A stretch of DNA of 64,000 nt from Rhizobium tumorigenes (GCF_003240565.2 NZ_CP117256.1:558001-622000); one strand, 5' to 3'; positions 36,996 through 45,003 are shown, counted from the first letter of the stretch. Notes: generated by a model not told the origin, from the sequence alone. Made by a program: numbers and translations.

Positions 36996-37768
36996 CTATA
37001 TCCTCCGCGGTCGAAATCGAACGTGAACACGGTCTCGTCGCCGATGGGCGCATTCATGTTGAAACTGACCTCTCCCCACGCGGACAGTTGCATGAGCGCC
37101 TCGAACGCTTTGTCCACGTCGGGCAGCGATGTCCCCCAAGTCTCGTTGCCTTCGCTGTCGAAATAGGCGTACCGCGACATCGGAATCCGGCTTTCGGCTC
37201 GCACCTGCGACAGGGTGGCGACACCCAGCCTCATCATCACGTCCCGCACGATCGATTTTTCCTTCGGGATGAGTGACTTGAGATGACGCTCGATCGTCCG
37301 CATGTTCGTCATACGGGGCTCGACCCAGATGCTGAGTTCGCTCATCACGCCGTAACCGGCATTCAACTGATCCCGGAACTCCCGCTTCAGGATATCGAGC
37401 TTCCGCTCCTTGAAACGCGTCCTCGACAGGAAAGCGGTCGACATGACATCGATGTAGACGATACGGCCCTGGTTCTCGCCGCGAAGTGGGCGATACATCA
37501 CGCCTAACTGCGGGATATGAGACCTCTTTTTCGGGAAGCCGTCTTCGTAGGTTGTGTCGTATCCCAACCTGGTCGGATAACTGGAGATGCGTTCGATGCG
37601 GGGATTGGTCTCAAAATGCGTCCAGGCGTCGGCGGTCAACATCCCGAGCACCGAGACTGGGCTGTAGGTGGTTTTGAAACTCCAGATGCTCCCGAGCATC
37701 AACCCCGACCTGACGGTCCTCGGAAGCTTCTTTAGCGGCTGGTGATCTTTTTCAAACCCTGTCCTCAA
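36992..37768 (-). CDS. tnsA: TnsA-family protein with altered active-site positions
   Basis: The TTG at 37768 is preferred: it overlaps the stop of the upstream small ORF (TTGA) and has GGAGG 8 bases before it; a GTG at 37801 is the longer alternative. About 258 residues. The N-terminal nuclease fold is recognisable by order (HFETNPRIERISSYPTRLGY, SHIPQLGVMYRP, RIVYIDVMS), followed by a TnsA C-terminal winged-helix part (LGVATLSQVRAESRIP). However, where TnsA has the PDF aspartate this protein reads PQL, and the E/Q-x-K strand reads IDVM. 5'-strand cutting may therefore be lost or carried out differently. Confidence 0.7.
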   Translation of the reverse strand: MRTGFEKDHQPLKKLPRTVRSGLMLGSIWSFKTTYSPVSVLGMLTADAWTHFETNPRIERISSYPTRLGYDTTYEDGFPKKRSHIPQLGVMYRPLRGENQGRIVYIDVMSTAFLSRTRFKERKLDILKREFRDQLNAGYGVMSELSIWVEPRMTNMRTIERHLKSLIPKEKSIVRDVMMRLGVATLSQVRAESRIPMSRYAYFDSEGNETWGTSLPDVDKAFEALMQLSAWGEVSFNMNAPIGDETVFTFDFDRGGYR

Positions 37769-37980
37769 CGTGGACGCCTCCGGGACACTCCCTCCCTCCA
37801 CGCCTCGATGGGAGTGATCGAGAGCTGTCCGTCAGGCGAACGAAGCGCCGCCTGCACACGGGCAGTCAGTACTACCTCCAGGTCGTGAAGGACGATGCTT
37901 AGAACTTCGGCCTGCTCGGGAGTGAGCGGCTCGGCCTCGCGGATATGCTTCTTGTAGATAAACATGGCACAGTACTCCAT
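37765..37980 (-). CDS. Small ORF at the head of the tns operon
   Basis: 71 residues, mostly one predicted helix (LTPEQAEVLSIVLHDLEVVL) with basic ends. No family recognised. Its stop overlaps the tnsA start, suggesting translational coupling, and it is the first ORF after the SOS-box-like repeat. It could be a small regulator of the operon or a leader ORF. Confidence 0.5.
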   Translation of the reverse strand: MEYCAMFIYKKHIREAEPLTPEQAEVLSIVLHDLEVVLTARVQAALRSPDGQLSITPIEAWREGVSRRRPR

Positions 37981-38193
37981 CCGGCGGCACGACGGCCGCG
38001 GCGCGAATTGGGAAAAGCGGCTGACGGCGTCAGCGACCTATTCGGTTATTCGTGGGGAGAACCATTGACGTCGCTCCGGAGCTGTTGACAGGCATAGCTA
38101 GATCGCGCCGCATTGCGGCCGAGATCATATTCGCGATATGCTGATGCTCCGGGTCATATGCTGTACTCGTACATGTTCCGTTTGGATGGAGCG

Positions 38194-38208
38194 GAACATA
38201 GAGAGAAC
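38194..38208 (-). promoter_or_regulatory. LexA (SOS) box-like site upstream of the tns operon
   Basis: GAAC-ATAGAGA-GAAC on the plus strand, which is GTTC-N7-GTTC on the transcribed (minus) strand, the direct-repeat form bound by LexA in Rhizobiales. It overlaps the right arm of the ATGTTCCG dyad. It is about 215 bp before the small ORF start; the only gene it can serve is the tns operon. Match to consensus seen directly; function inferred. Confidence 0.6.
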
Positions 38209-38228
38209 ATAACGACGCGTCAACGGGC

Positions 38229-38247
38229 CCCGGGAAAATTTCCCGGG
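38229..38247. promoter_or_regulatory. Perfect dyad CCCGGGAAA-A-TTTCCCGGG
   Basis: 9-bp arms with a one-base centre in the tns upstream region, without a T run, so more operator-like than terminator-like. Confidence 0.4.
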
Positions 38248-38643
38248 CGTGCTGAGCGGCCCGCCGAAATCAACGCCTCGTTAACCTCTATCGGTTATAA
38301 CGGGGATGCTAGTGTTGATTTGGTGGGGCTGCTTCGGCGGCCCTTTCCTATTTCTGGCAGCGCGTTCGCCCCGCCTTTCGCCTCCCTTCTCGCTGTTGAA
38401 CTTGCGTATAGGGAGCGCCAATCCTCTTAAGGATTTCTAAACGTGATCGCCTTCAGGTGGTTTCCTGTAAAAACGCAACCCGCGACAGCCTGCGAGCAAC
38501 TCACGCAGAGGTTAACGGTTTTTCCGAGTTCCATGTCGCCCAGGCAGTGACGGCCGATCGCGCGTCGCCTCTCGACAGAACGTTGACGGTCGATGATGTC
38601 TTCCGTTTCACAATCGTTAATTCCCGACGATCGCGGGCGACTT

Positions 38644-40881
38644 TCAGACAGCTGACCTGAGCGCTGCGAAGTGGACCGGATCATGCGCATTCACGCCATC
38701 AAGGATAGACCTCACGGCAGCACGAGCCTCAGCCAAGTCGGGCAGCTTCATCCCTCCCGCCCGGCTAAGCGTATGCGAGTAGAAGTGCATGAACTTGCGG
38801 GCGCGCTCGCAGTCGACCGCATCCGTGATGACCAGAGGAAGTTTCTGGTCGATACCGCTGAATTCGAAGAACTTGAACGCCAGGTATCCTTCCATGAAGC
38901 GCCGCGCCATGTTGCCGAGGTTGAATATTACCAGGGCGTCATCGGTCGGTGCATCGGCGTAGGCGGCGAGCTGGTGGTACAGGAAAAGGTATTCGGACCT
39001 GAACTGAAGAATCGACTTCGGGCACTCCACCAAGCGGGAACTCAGGACTTCGGCGGCATCGATACGCTCTACCATATAAGCGGCGGATAGCGCTTTCGGC
39101 TTGCGGTTGGCCATCCAATCCCAGGTGAGATGGAAGAACTCATAGTTATGGGTCGAGATAAAAACCTGTTTCGCGAGACAGGAATACTTCGGTGTGGCGT
39201 CTTCGTCGTATTTGAGAAACGTGCTCTTGATGAAGGCGTTGATGTGCAGCAGGTGATGGGAGTCGAGGCTGGATATCGGATCGTCGATGTAGACGATGGT
39301 GTTCTGGAGGTCGTTGCCGTTCTCCAAAAGCTTAGTGATGAAATAGCAGAAGGCGATGGCTGTGCGTTCCCCTTCGCTGAGGTTCTTCGCCGGCCGGTTC
39401 GAGCGCATCAGCGTGAACTTGTCTCCGCCAGTCACCTCGACCTGGACGTCTTCCTTGCCGAAGAAGCGGCGTAGGACGTCGTTGATCGCCTCCGCACCCT
39501 TCGTAGACTCCGACAGCTCCGCCTGCAGGTCTACAATTTCCGACCGCAGCCGTGCCGCCAATGCCCCGGCGGAGTCGCCTGCGGTAGTAGCTTCCTGGAT
39601 TTCCCGCTCCAGCCTGTAGACGTCGATCCGGCGCATCGCCTCGGCGACATAATGTTTTTTCAAGATTTCGAGGGCGGCCGCTTTCGCCGACCTGAACTCC
39701 CGCGTCCGGGCGTTGTTGACATCCACCAGTCTCTGAAACCGCTCTCCGGACGCGACGACGTCTTCGAGCGGCGGCTCGCGGGCCGGAGCAGCGATGACGT
39801 CGAAGGGACTGGCTTCTTTTCTGTCCAGACTGGAGATCAACTCCTCGAGCGCCCCGTTGAAAGCTTCGCGCGCGTCCTGGAACGCTTTGACTGCTTCTGC
39901 ATGCTCGGCATGGATGTCGCCGTAAAACTGCCCTTTCGCGTAGATGCCGCCGATTGATGGCAGCTTACGGCGGTTCAGGGCCTCGATCGCCTTTGCGATC
40001 CGCGTCTTCAGTTCTGCGAAAGCCGAGGAGAAATGGGCATTCAGCGCCGCGATACGGTCGACAGGAATTACGCCTTCGCAGAACTCGCACCGCGTCGTGT
40101 AGCGGTGGAGAGGCAGCCCCCGTTCCACCCAGCTTCCGACATCGGAATGTTCGGCGAGCCGCGGGATGGTAGCCGCCGAACCGATCTGCTCGGTGAGCAC
40201 CGCGAGACCGGTTCTCCAGAGGTCATCGATTGAACTTGCATCGGCGGCAAATCGAGTGAGTTCGTCTTTCTGCTCGGCGGAGACCTTCTCCCGTTCGGCC
40301 TTGAAGACCTCGTCGGCCAACGCGGCCGGAAGGACTCCGTTCCACGCGGCGGTTATCTGCTTGACGTGGCGTCGGTCAAGACGGCCGACGGGAAGCTCCT
40401 TGACCATCAGGGTTGCCACCTCGCTCTCTGCGGCGGCTATCTCGGCACCGAGGCGGGCGACCTCCCTCTCCGAGAGGCGGTGGGTGTCGAGGGCGGCCGC
40501 CAGGTCTTCGTTTCTACCGGCGAGCGCCCTCCGCTTCTCGATGTTTTCTGACCCGAGCAACAGGATCGGATTGAAGCCGTCCTCTTCCTCCCAGAGCAGA
40601 TGTTCTTTCCTGAAGTCTTCGTTGAACACCCGGACGATCGTAGGATCGACGAAGCCGTGGTCTCTGGTTCTACCGTCCTGGTGGATGAAGGAGAATGTCG
40701 CATCCGCGTAGTCTGGGTGAAGGCTGCCGACTTCAAGGCACCGGAACACCCGCGAAAGGGTGGTCTTACCGCTGTAGTTCCAGCCATAGACTAGGTTGAA
40801 CGGCGCGAATTCCGGAAGCGCCCCACCCGAGAAGTTTTTGAAGACCCCGAAATCTCGGACGTGAGAGATGCGCTTGAGCAT
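38644..40881 (-). CDS. RloC/PrrC-like ATPase, candidate anticodon nuclease
   Basis: 745 residues from ATG 40881 (GGAAG 8 bases upstream). AAA_13/ABC-type ATPase: Walker A GWNYSGKTTLSR (33-44), long coiled-coil middle with one zinc-hook-like CEFCEG, ABC signature NLSEGERTAIAFCYF and Walker B IVYIDDPISSLDSHH. The C-terminal region has R660-x3-E664 (ARRFMEG) and H699 (RKFMH), resembling the R-x3-E ... H triad of PrrC/RloC tRNA nucleases (E-H gap 35 here, about 32 in PrrC). The proposed role is phage defence by tRNA cleavage. It lies between tnsA and the probable element end, so it travels with the transposon. Assignment of the nuclease triad is by eye. Confidence 0.72.
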   Translation of the reverse strand: MLKRISHVRDFGVFKNFSGGALPEFAPFNLVYGWNYSGKTTLSRVFRCLEVGSLHPDYADATFSFIHQDGRTRDHGFVDPTIVRVFNEDFRKEHLLWEEEDGFNPILLLGSENIEKRRALAGRNEDLAAALDTHRLSEREVARLGAEIAAAESEVATLMVKELPVGRLDRRHVKQITAAWNGVLPAALADEVFKAEREKVSAEQKDELTRFAADASSIDDLWRTGLAVLTEQIGSAATIPRLAEHSDVGSWVERGLPLHRYTTRCEFCEGVIPVDRIAALNAHFSSAFAELKTRIAKAIEALNRRKLPSIGGIYAKGQFYGDIHAEHAEAVKAFQDAREAFNGALEELISSLDRKEASPFDVIAAPAREPPLEDVVASGERFQRLVDVNNARTREFRSAKAAALEILKKHYVAEAMRRIDVYRLEREIQEATTAGDSAGALAARLRSEIVDLQAELSESTKGAEAINDVLRRFFGKEDVQVEVTGGDKFTLMRSNRPAKNLSEGERTAIAFCYFITKLLENGNDLQNTIVYIDDPISSLDSHHLLHINAFIKSTFLKYDEDATPKYSCLAKQVFISTHNYEFFHLTWDWMANRKPKALSAAYMVERIDAAEVLSSRLVECPKSILQFRSEYLFLYHQLAAYADAPTDDALVIFNLGNMARRFMEGYLAFKFFEFSGIDQKLPLVITDAVDCERARKFMHFYSHTLSRAGGMKLPDLAEARAAVRSILDGVNAHDPVHFAALRSAV

Positions 40882-41066
40882 TGCGACTTCCTTTTCCCCA
40901 CCCGGACCGGTCGCACGCACTGGAAAGATGTGCTGCCGCAGTCCGACACAACCGAGTGATAGAGGGGATCGGTTCGGACAGGAAGGGGCAAATTTGCGGT
41001 CGCGCCGAGATCGGCTTTCGGTTCGATAAGAAAGACTTCGCTGATCCCGGAGGTAGCAGCCCCGCG

Positions 41067-41224
41067 TTAACCTTTGGGACCCCTTGAAGACGCCGTGGAG
41101 TCGTTCCATCGTGGTGGAGTCTTGGGCCACCATCAAGCGGGTGAGGACGACGCTGGCTTCGGCATCGACTCGGCTTAACGATGTCTTAACTTCGGTTAAC
41201 TGCTTGGCCCTGGCAAAAGTTAAC
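41067..41224. promoter_or_regulatory. Cluster of TTAAC repeats upstream of the ATPase gene
   Basis: TTAAC at 41067, 41175, 41186, 41196 and 41220. The three central copies are 11 and 10 bp apart, one helical turn. They may be operator sites for the ATPase gene or binding sites of the transposase. The rest of 40882-41421 holds no gene; an A/T-rich stretch lies at 41245-41305. Confidence 0.4.
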
Positions 41225-41410
41225 GCCGGGGACGGAAACCGGCCATCAAAAAAAATTACGAAAAAACCGAAAAAAATCGCTTCCGTCAGTCGTTTTTCGA
41301 AAATTAGTCGGCGAAGGCTCCTGTCTTCTAATTAGAGGCTGAAAATGTGATTCTCGCTGCGCCGAGACCTAAAGTCTTTCAAGATCGCCCCTGGATTGCG
41401 AAAATCCCAA

Positions 41411-41481
41411 AAATTTCAATTTTAAGTAGGAGCGTAAAAGGAACTTCGGGAAACGTAAAAGGGAATGCGGGAAATTTCAAT
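41411..41481. repeat. Tandem 21-bp repeats at the probable right end of the Tn7-like element
   Basis: Two directly adjacent 21-bp repeats, 41433-41453 and 41454-41474, are identical at 18 of 21 positions (both start CGTAAAAGG and end GGGAAA). They are flanked by two copies of AAATTTCAAT (41411 and 41472). Array and position, right where a DUF72 gene is interrupted, fit transposase-binding sites at an element end. Confidence 0.55.
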
Positions 41482-42036
41482 CCTCGGCTTGCCGTGCAGA
41501 CGCACATATAGCGCAGGTATGGCGAAATCCTCTGCCGGCCACACCGGCGCCGGATCGGCCAGAACCCGGTCGATAGCATAGGTCTTCAGAATATCCAGCG
41601 CCTTGGCTGACGCCCAGCTCTTGTGCCGCGCCTCGATGACGATCGGTGCGTCATATGTTTTCCGCATAACCTCAAACGCTGTATCAAGCACGTCGGCATT
41701 AAACGCCAATGACGGTGGCAGCTGGCAGAGCAGCGGGCCTTGCTTGTCTGCGAGGGGTGCGATATCCGCGAGAAAAGTGCCAAACGGCTGAGCTATGTCC
41801 TTCATCGCTCGGGTGTGGCTGATCTCTTTGGGAAGTTTTACCGAAAACCTAAAGCTGTCCGGCACCGACTCCGCCCATCGCGCGAAGGTTGAAGTCTTGT
41901 GCCGGCGGTAGAAGGTCGAATTCACCTCGACGCCGCCAAAGACCGACGCATATCGACTTAGGCCACTTCCCTCTTGCGCAAACCGGTCAGCCACTGCTTT
42001 AGGAATTGACCAGGCGGCGGTGGCGATGATTGGCAA
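41422..42036 (-). pseudogene. DUF72 (YecE-like) gene, 3' end cut off
   Basis: The frame opens at a TTG (42036) with GGAAGG upstream. DUF72 motifs: YASVFGGVEVNSTFYRRH, ARWAESVPDSFRFSVKLPKE, GPLLCQLPPSLAFN, PIVIEARHKSWAS and YVRLHGKPRI. The family continues after LHG-x-P-x-I with YYSSY and some 60 more residues, but here the frame changes at about 41480 into EISRIPFYVSRSSFYAPT, encoded by the tandem repeats. The native part is therefore 41480-42036 and the gene was interrupted, most likely by insertion of the Tn7-like element. The missing 3' part is not in the window. Confidence 0.75.
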
Positions 42037-42145
42037 ATCGACGTCCTTCCAGCTTGCAAGCTTCTGAATGGAATGAAGTGGTTGAGAGGTGGCTCGGTTT
42101 GTCTGAACAGTTTCGGGTGTTTTGCTAAGTGGATTTCCGCCTCGA

Positions 42146-42975
42146 TTATGCCGCCACCATCATTGGTGACAGCGCGTTGAAGTAGGCCTGATCCGGGGTC
42201 TGCCGGTCAAGGGATGAATGTGGGCGTCGGCTGTTGTAAAAGGTCAGATATCGGCCAATGCCGCCGCGAGCCTCAGACACGGTCTTGTAGGCGTGGAGAT
42301 AGACTTCCTCGTATTTGATCGAACGCCAGAGCCGGTCGACGAAGACGTTGTCCCGCCACGCACCCTGCCATCCATCGAGATGGCAATTTCCGCCTTCTTC
42401 AGCACCGCTGTGAAGTCCATCGAGGTGAACTGCGAGCCTTGGTCCGTATTGAATATGTCGGGTTTGCCATAACGGGCCAGCGCTTCCTCGACCGCTTCGA
42501 TGCAGAAGTCCGCCTCCATCGTGATTGACAGCCGCCACGACAGAACCCTCCGGCTGAACCAGTCGACGACGGCGCAGAGATAGACGAAGCCGCGAGCCAT
42601 TGGGATATATGTCAGGTCCATCGCCCAGACCTGGTTGGGTCTGGTGACTGCCAGCTTGCGCAGGAGATAGGGATAGATTTTGTGCCCAGGCGCTGGTTTG
42701 GAGGTGTTTGGGCGGCGGTATATCGCCTCGATGCCCATCTTCTTCATCAGCGTAGCGACGTGAAGCCGCCCGGCATTCAGCCCTTCTCCTCTCAAAAGCC
42801 ATTGCAACATCCGACTTCCGGCAAACGGGTAGTCGAGATGCAGTTGGTCGATCCGGCGCATCAGGGCAAGATCGCCGTCAGGCACTGGACGAGGCAGATA
42901 ATAGACACTCCCTCGGCTGAAGCCGAGTAGCTTGGCCTGGCGCACGACGGATAGCTTATGCTGGCGGTCGATCAT
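42146..42975 (-). pseudogene. IS3-family OrfB transposase, frameshifted
   Basis: The rve-type integrase domain has its first two catalytic regions in one frame (WAMDLTYIPMARGFVYLCAV; PDIFNTDQGSQFTS) and its third in another (GAWRDNVFVDRLWRSIKYEE ... RPHSSLDRQTPDQAYF). The break is a single missing A at about 42366, where GGC-AAG-GGT-GCG-TGG is expected and GGC-AG-GGT-GCG-TGG is found. Product inactive. Confidence 0.88.
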
Positions 42976-43304
42976 TTTTTTCCGCCCAGCAATCCCGCCT
43001 TGCCGAGCGCTCCGGCTAAAAAATCGTTTTCCAGCGTCAGCTCCCCGATTTTGGCATGCAGTGTTTTGACGTCCACAGTTGGGCCTGCCGGTTCCGTCTT
43101 CGCTTCATCACCGAAAACGCCTGTTGCCCCCTCAAGGAGCTGCTCTTTCCATTGCTTGATCTGGTTGGCGTGCACGTCAAACTGCTGGGACAACTCCACC
43201 AGCGTCTGTTCGCCCCGGATGGCGGCAAGTGCCACCTTCGCCTTGAAAGCCGGGCTATGGTTCCGGCGCGGTCGTCTTGTCATGGTATCTCCTGTTCCCG
43301 GCAT
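42972..43304 (-). CDS. IS3-family OrfA (helix-turn-helix protein)
   Basis: 110 residues: HSPAFKAKVALAAIRGEQTL followed by ELSQQFDVHANQIKQWKEQL, the classic IS3 OrfA helix-turn-helix with a leucine-zipper region after it (KIGELTLENDFLAGALGKAG). It ends over a run of seven A (AAAAAAATGATC) that overlaps the orfB start, the usual slippery site for the OrfAB fusion transposase by -1 frameshifting. Confidence 0.9.
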   Translation of the reverse strand: MPGTGDTMTRRPRRNHSPAFKAKVALAAIRGEQTLVELSQQFDVHANQIKQWKEQLLEGATGVFGDEAKTEPAGPTVDVKTLHAKIGELTLENDFLAGALGKAGLLGGKK

Positions 43305-43369
43305 CTAAGCCGAAGTCAGGCAGAAATTCCACTTATCCCCGCTGTGCAGATTTCCCGAGCCACCTCTCA

Positions 43370-43587
43370 GCGCCATCGTCCATTGGAACACCGTTTATCT
43401 CAGCCGGGCCACGACCCACCTGCGGCAGCAGGGCCGGGATATTCCTGACAAGCTGCTGAAACACGTCTCGCCACTCAGTTGGGAACACATAAATCTTACT
43501 GGCATCTATTCGTGGGACGCCGAGCAGCAGATGCCTGAAGGCTTCAGGCCACTCCGGCTTCCCGGCCGTCTTCTTCGCGCTGCGTGA
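43370..43587 (+). pseudogene. Tn3-family transposase, C-terminal 72 codons
   Basis: In-frame translation gives AIVHWNTVYLSRATTHLRQQ, then LLKHVSPLSWEHINLTGIYS and EGFRPLRLP, the standard C-terminus of Tn3-family TnpA. The 5' remainder is replaced by the IS3 element. The transposon terminal repeat follows 19 bp later. Confidence 0.88.
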
Positions 43588-43590
43588 TGT

Positions 43591-43914
43591 TCACGGTTCG
43601 TAAGACCTTAGCGTACGATCTTGCACTGCTCTTGTTCCGACCCCTAAGGTAACAACGTAATAAATCGGGCCACCACCGACCATGACTTGCCACCCATCAT
43701 CTCGCTCCAGGCCTAGCAAGGTGTGCTCTTGGCCGTTGAGCTTTGAAAGCCAATTCAGCGTCACAATTTCATCTGCATCGGATACCCCAATGTCTAGATT
43801 TTGCACACCCTCTCTCTTATCTACCGTTAATTGCATAACCGACCTTGGAGTTGTTATCATCGGTCCATCGATGTCGATAACGGTGAGTTGACTCAGTCCC
43901 ACCTGTTCGACCAT
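43591..43914 (-). pseudogene. Imm1-like immunity gene truncated by the Tn3 end
   Basis: 107 codons. The body (LTVIDIDGPMITTPRSVMQL, EIVTLNWLSKLNGQEHTLLG, DGWQVMVGGGPIYYVVTL) has the look of small Imm1-type immunity proteins of contact-dependent toxins. The last 18 residues (GVGTRAVQDRTLRSYEP) are encoded by the Tn3 terminal repeat, so the native gene ends abruptly at 43645. Family call tentative; truncation seen directly. Confidence 0.5.
43607..43644. repeat. Tn3-family terminal inverted repeat
   Basis: 38 bp reading CCTTAGCGTACGAT ... GTTCCGACCCC. The outer GGGGTC and the inner TTAGCGTA motif at this distance agree with Tn3/Tn5393-type ends as recalled. It marks the right end of a largely lost Tn3-type element; the next bases TAAGG may be one half of a 5-bp target duplication. 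Confidence 0.65.
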
Positions 43915-44232
43915 CGACCGAATTGCGCCATTCGTCCCACAGTCGGCGCAGGGTGCCCTTTACAAGCATAGCGTCAGATTTTGCCCCGGCAGCGATCGCC
44001 AAGCTCATCCTAATGGTTATGGGATTCAAGTAGGAGCGCAAAAAAGAGACCCTCTCTCTTTGTAACGTCAAGATAGTCGACCAGCTCGTCGCCCCCTCGC
44101 ACGCGGACTCTGTTGTGGAAGATCTGACGATTGGTTCAACACGGCGATCTGCGCCAACAGGGCTTCGTTCGGCCAAATGCCTTCCAGCAGATGGGCCGGA
44201 GCCTTTGGCCTTAACGATCATGGCAGGCCGGA
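43915..44232. other. Unassigned stretch between two immunity-like genes
   Basis: Low-quality overlapping ORFs only; a minus-strand frame 43817-44254 shows no recognisable domain. It contains AAGTAGGAGCGCAAAA at 44028, a one-mismatch copy of a 16-mer at 41424. Confidence 0.35.
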
Positions 44233-44808
44233 TCAGGGGATCATCTTTACCCAAATATCATAAAGTTCACGCACGCTTCTTTCGTCTCTCTGTTTACTGA
44301 CTATTCCATATGAAAGTGTAACCAGCATGCGGATGGGATTGAATGATCTCATTGCGAAGCCGACCAGCACTGGCTGGCCATAATCGATGGACTTGTTACT
44401 ACCGAACGGCTGATCCCACCGTAGCGATGAATGCGCTTTTAAGAAAACCTGACTTAAATACATACCCACATCCATCGCTAGAGAGAACGTACGGCTTGTT
44501 AATTCGTCGGCCGGAATTTCCATTGGGAATGACAGTCGGCTTTCAATCTGCTGGAGCTCCTGCTGCGTTCTTGGGCGTGATTCAACTTGAGCGGCGAACC
44601 ATTTGCCCAACTCGTCAAGAGATTCAGGCGTAAAATCGGCCTTCCAATCCTCATATCCTATGGTCTCATGAACTGCGCTAACGAGAGCATCCCGCCTCTC
44701 CGGGAAAATCGCTTGGAACCAGGCAAAATATTCCCGGAGTTCCTTTTCGACATCTCGTAAAGTCGATGGGTGTGTGGAGGCTGAATGATCGAATAGCCCA
44801 TAATCAAT
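44233..44808 (-). CDS. Immunity-like protein following an orphan toxin tail
   Basis: The frame is open from 44808 with no canonical early start codon (ATT-GAT-TAT directly at the toxin-tail stop; first ATG at 44610), so the start is uncertain. Translation from the top reads IDYGLFDHSAS, then LREYFAWFQAIFPERRDALV, GYEDWKADFTPESLDELGKW and LVGFAMRSFNPIRMLVTLSY. It is cytoplasmic, about 190 residues, with the size and position of an immunity gene: it overlaps the stop codon of a CdiA-CT-like tail. No family name recognised. Confidence 0.5.
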   Translation of the reverse strand: MDYGLFDHSASTHPSTLRDVEKELREYFAWFQAIFPERRDALVSAVHETIGYEDWKADFTPESLDELGKWFAAQVESRPRTQQELQQIESRLSFPMEIPADELTSRTFSLAMDVGMYLSQVFLKAHSSLRWDQPFGSNKSIDYGQPVLVGFAMRSFNPIRMLVTLSYGIVSKQRDERSVRELYDIWVKMIP

Positions 44809-44920
44809 GAATCACTAATTTAATGCCGTTTTGCTGCAATGCACTTAACAATGGCTGCGACGGACCACCCAGACCAGTAACTGGACTTTCAAAAAAATGC
44901 CATGTTGCGCCATTGACATC
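44804..44920 (-). pseudogene. C-terminal tail of an orphan CdiA-type toxin
   Basis: 39 codons in frame: DVNGATWHFFESPVTGLGGP followed by SQPLLSALQQNGIKLVIH and a stop that overlaps the immunity-like frame. The upstream part is lost. Such displaced toxin tails with their immunity genes are typical behind cdiA genes. Confidence 0.45.
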
Positions 44921-45003
44921 TTGATGTCATTCTTCGCAAAGACATTGACGTCGCGCTCGGCCGACGCGCTGGTTGCCTGCAGGTTGACGTTGTTGCCAGC
45001 CGA
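44921..45003 (-). pseudogene. Duplicated fragment of the exoprotein repeat region
   Basis: Encodes AGNNVNLQATSASAERDVNVF and AKNDIKM, nearly the same as AGNNVNLQATSASAERDVNLF in the large exoprotein (around 48550-48632). It shows that a piece of cdiA was copied here along with a toxin module. Confidence 0.65.

Larger units (their letters stand above)
37981..38643. other. Regulatory region between tns operon and ATPase gene
   Basis: 663 bp without a gene. It holds an inverted repeat ATGTTCCG (38173-38180) / CGGAACAT (38192-38199), an SOS-box-like direct repeat, a CCCGGGAAA dyad, and TTAAC-containing stretches at 38281 and near 38512. No terminator was seen for the ATPase gene. Confidence 0.5.
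42083..43369 (-). mobile_element. IS3-family insertion sequence (inactive)
   Basis: 1287 bp bounded by the inverted repeat TGAGAGGTGGCTCGG (15 bp perfect, then imperfect). It contains orfA and orfB on the minus strand. The flanking bases (GGT left, GCG right) do not form a target duplication, so flanks were rearranged after insertion. orfB carries a one-base deletion. Confidence 0.85.

Noticed and set aside
31445..37801. CRISPR-associated transposon (CAST)
   Set aside because: TniQ is present, but no Cas effector genes and no spaced direct repeats were found within the window.
41340..41421. tRNA gene at the element edge as attachment site
   Set aside because: No cloverleaf could be drawn; the junction lies in a DUF72 coding sequence instead.
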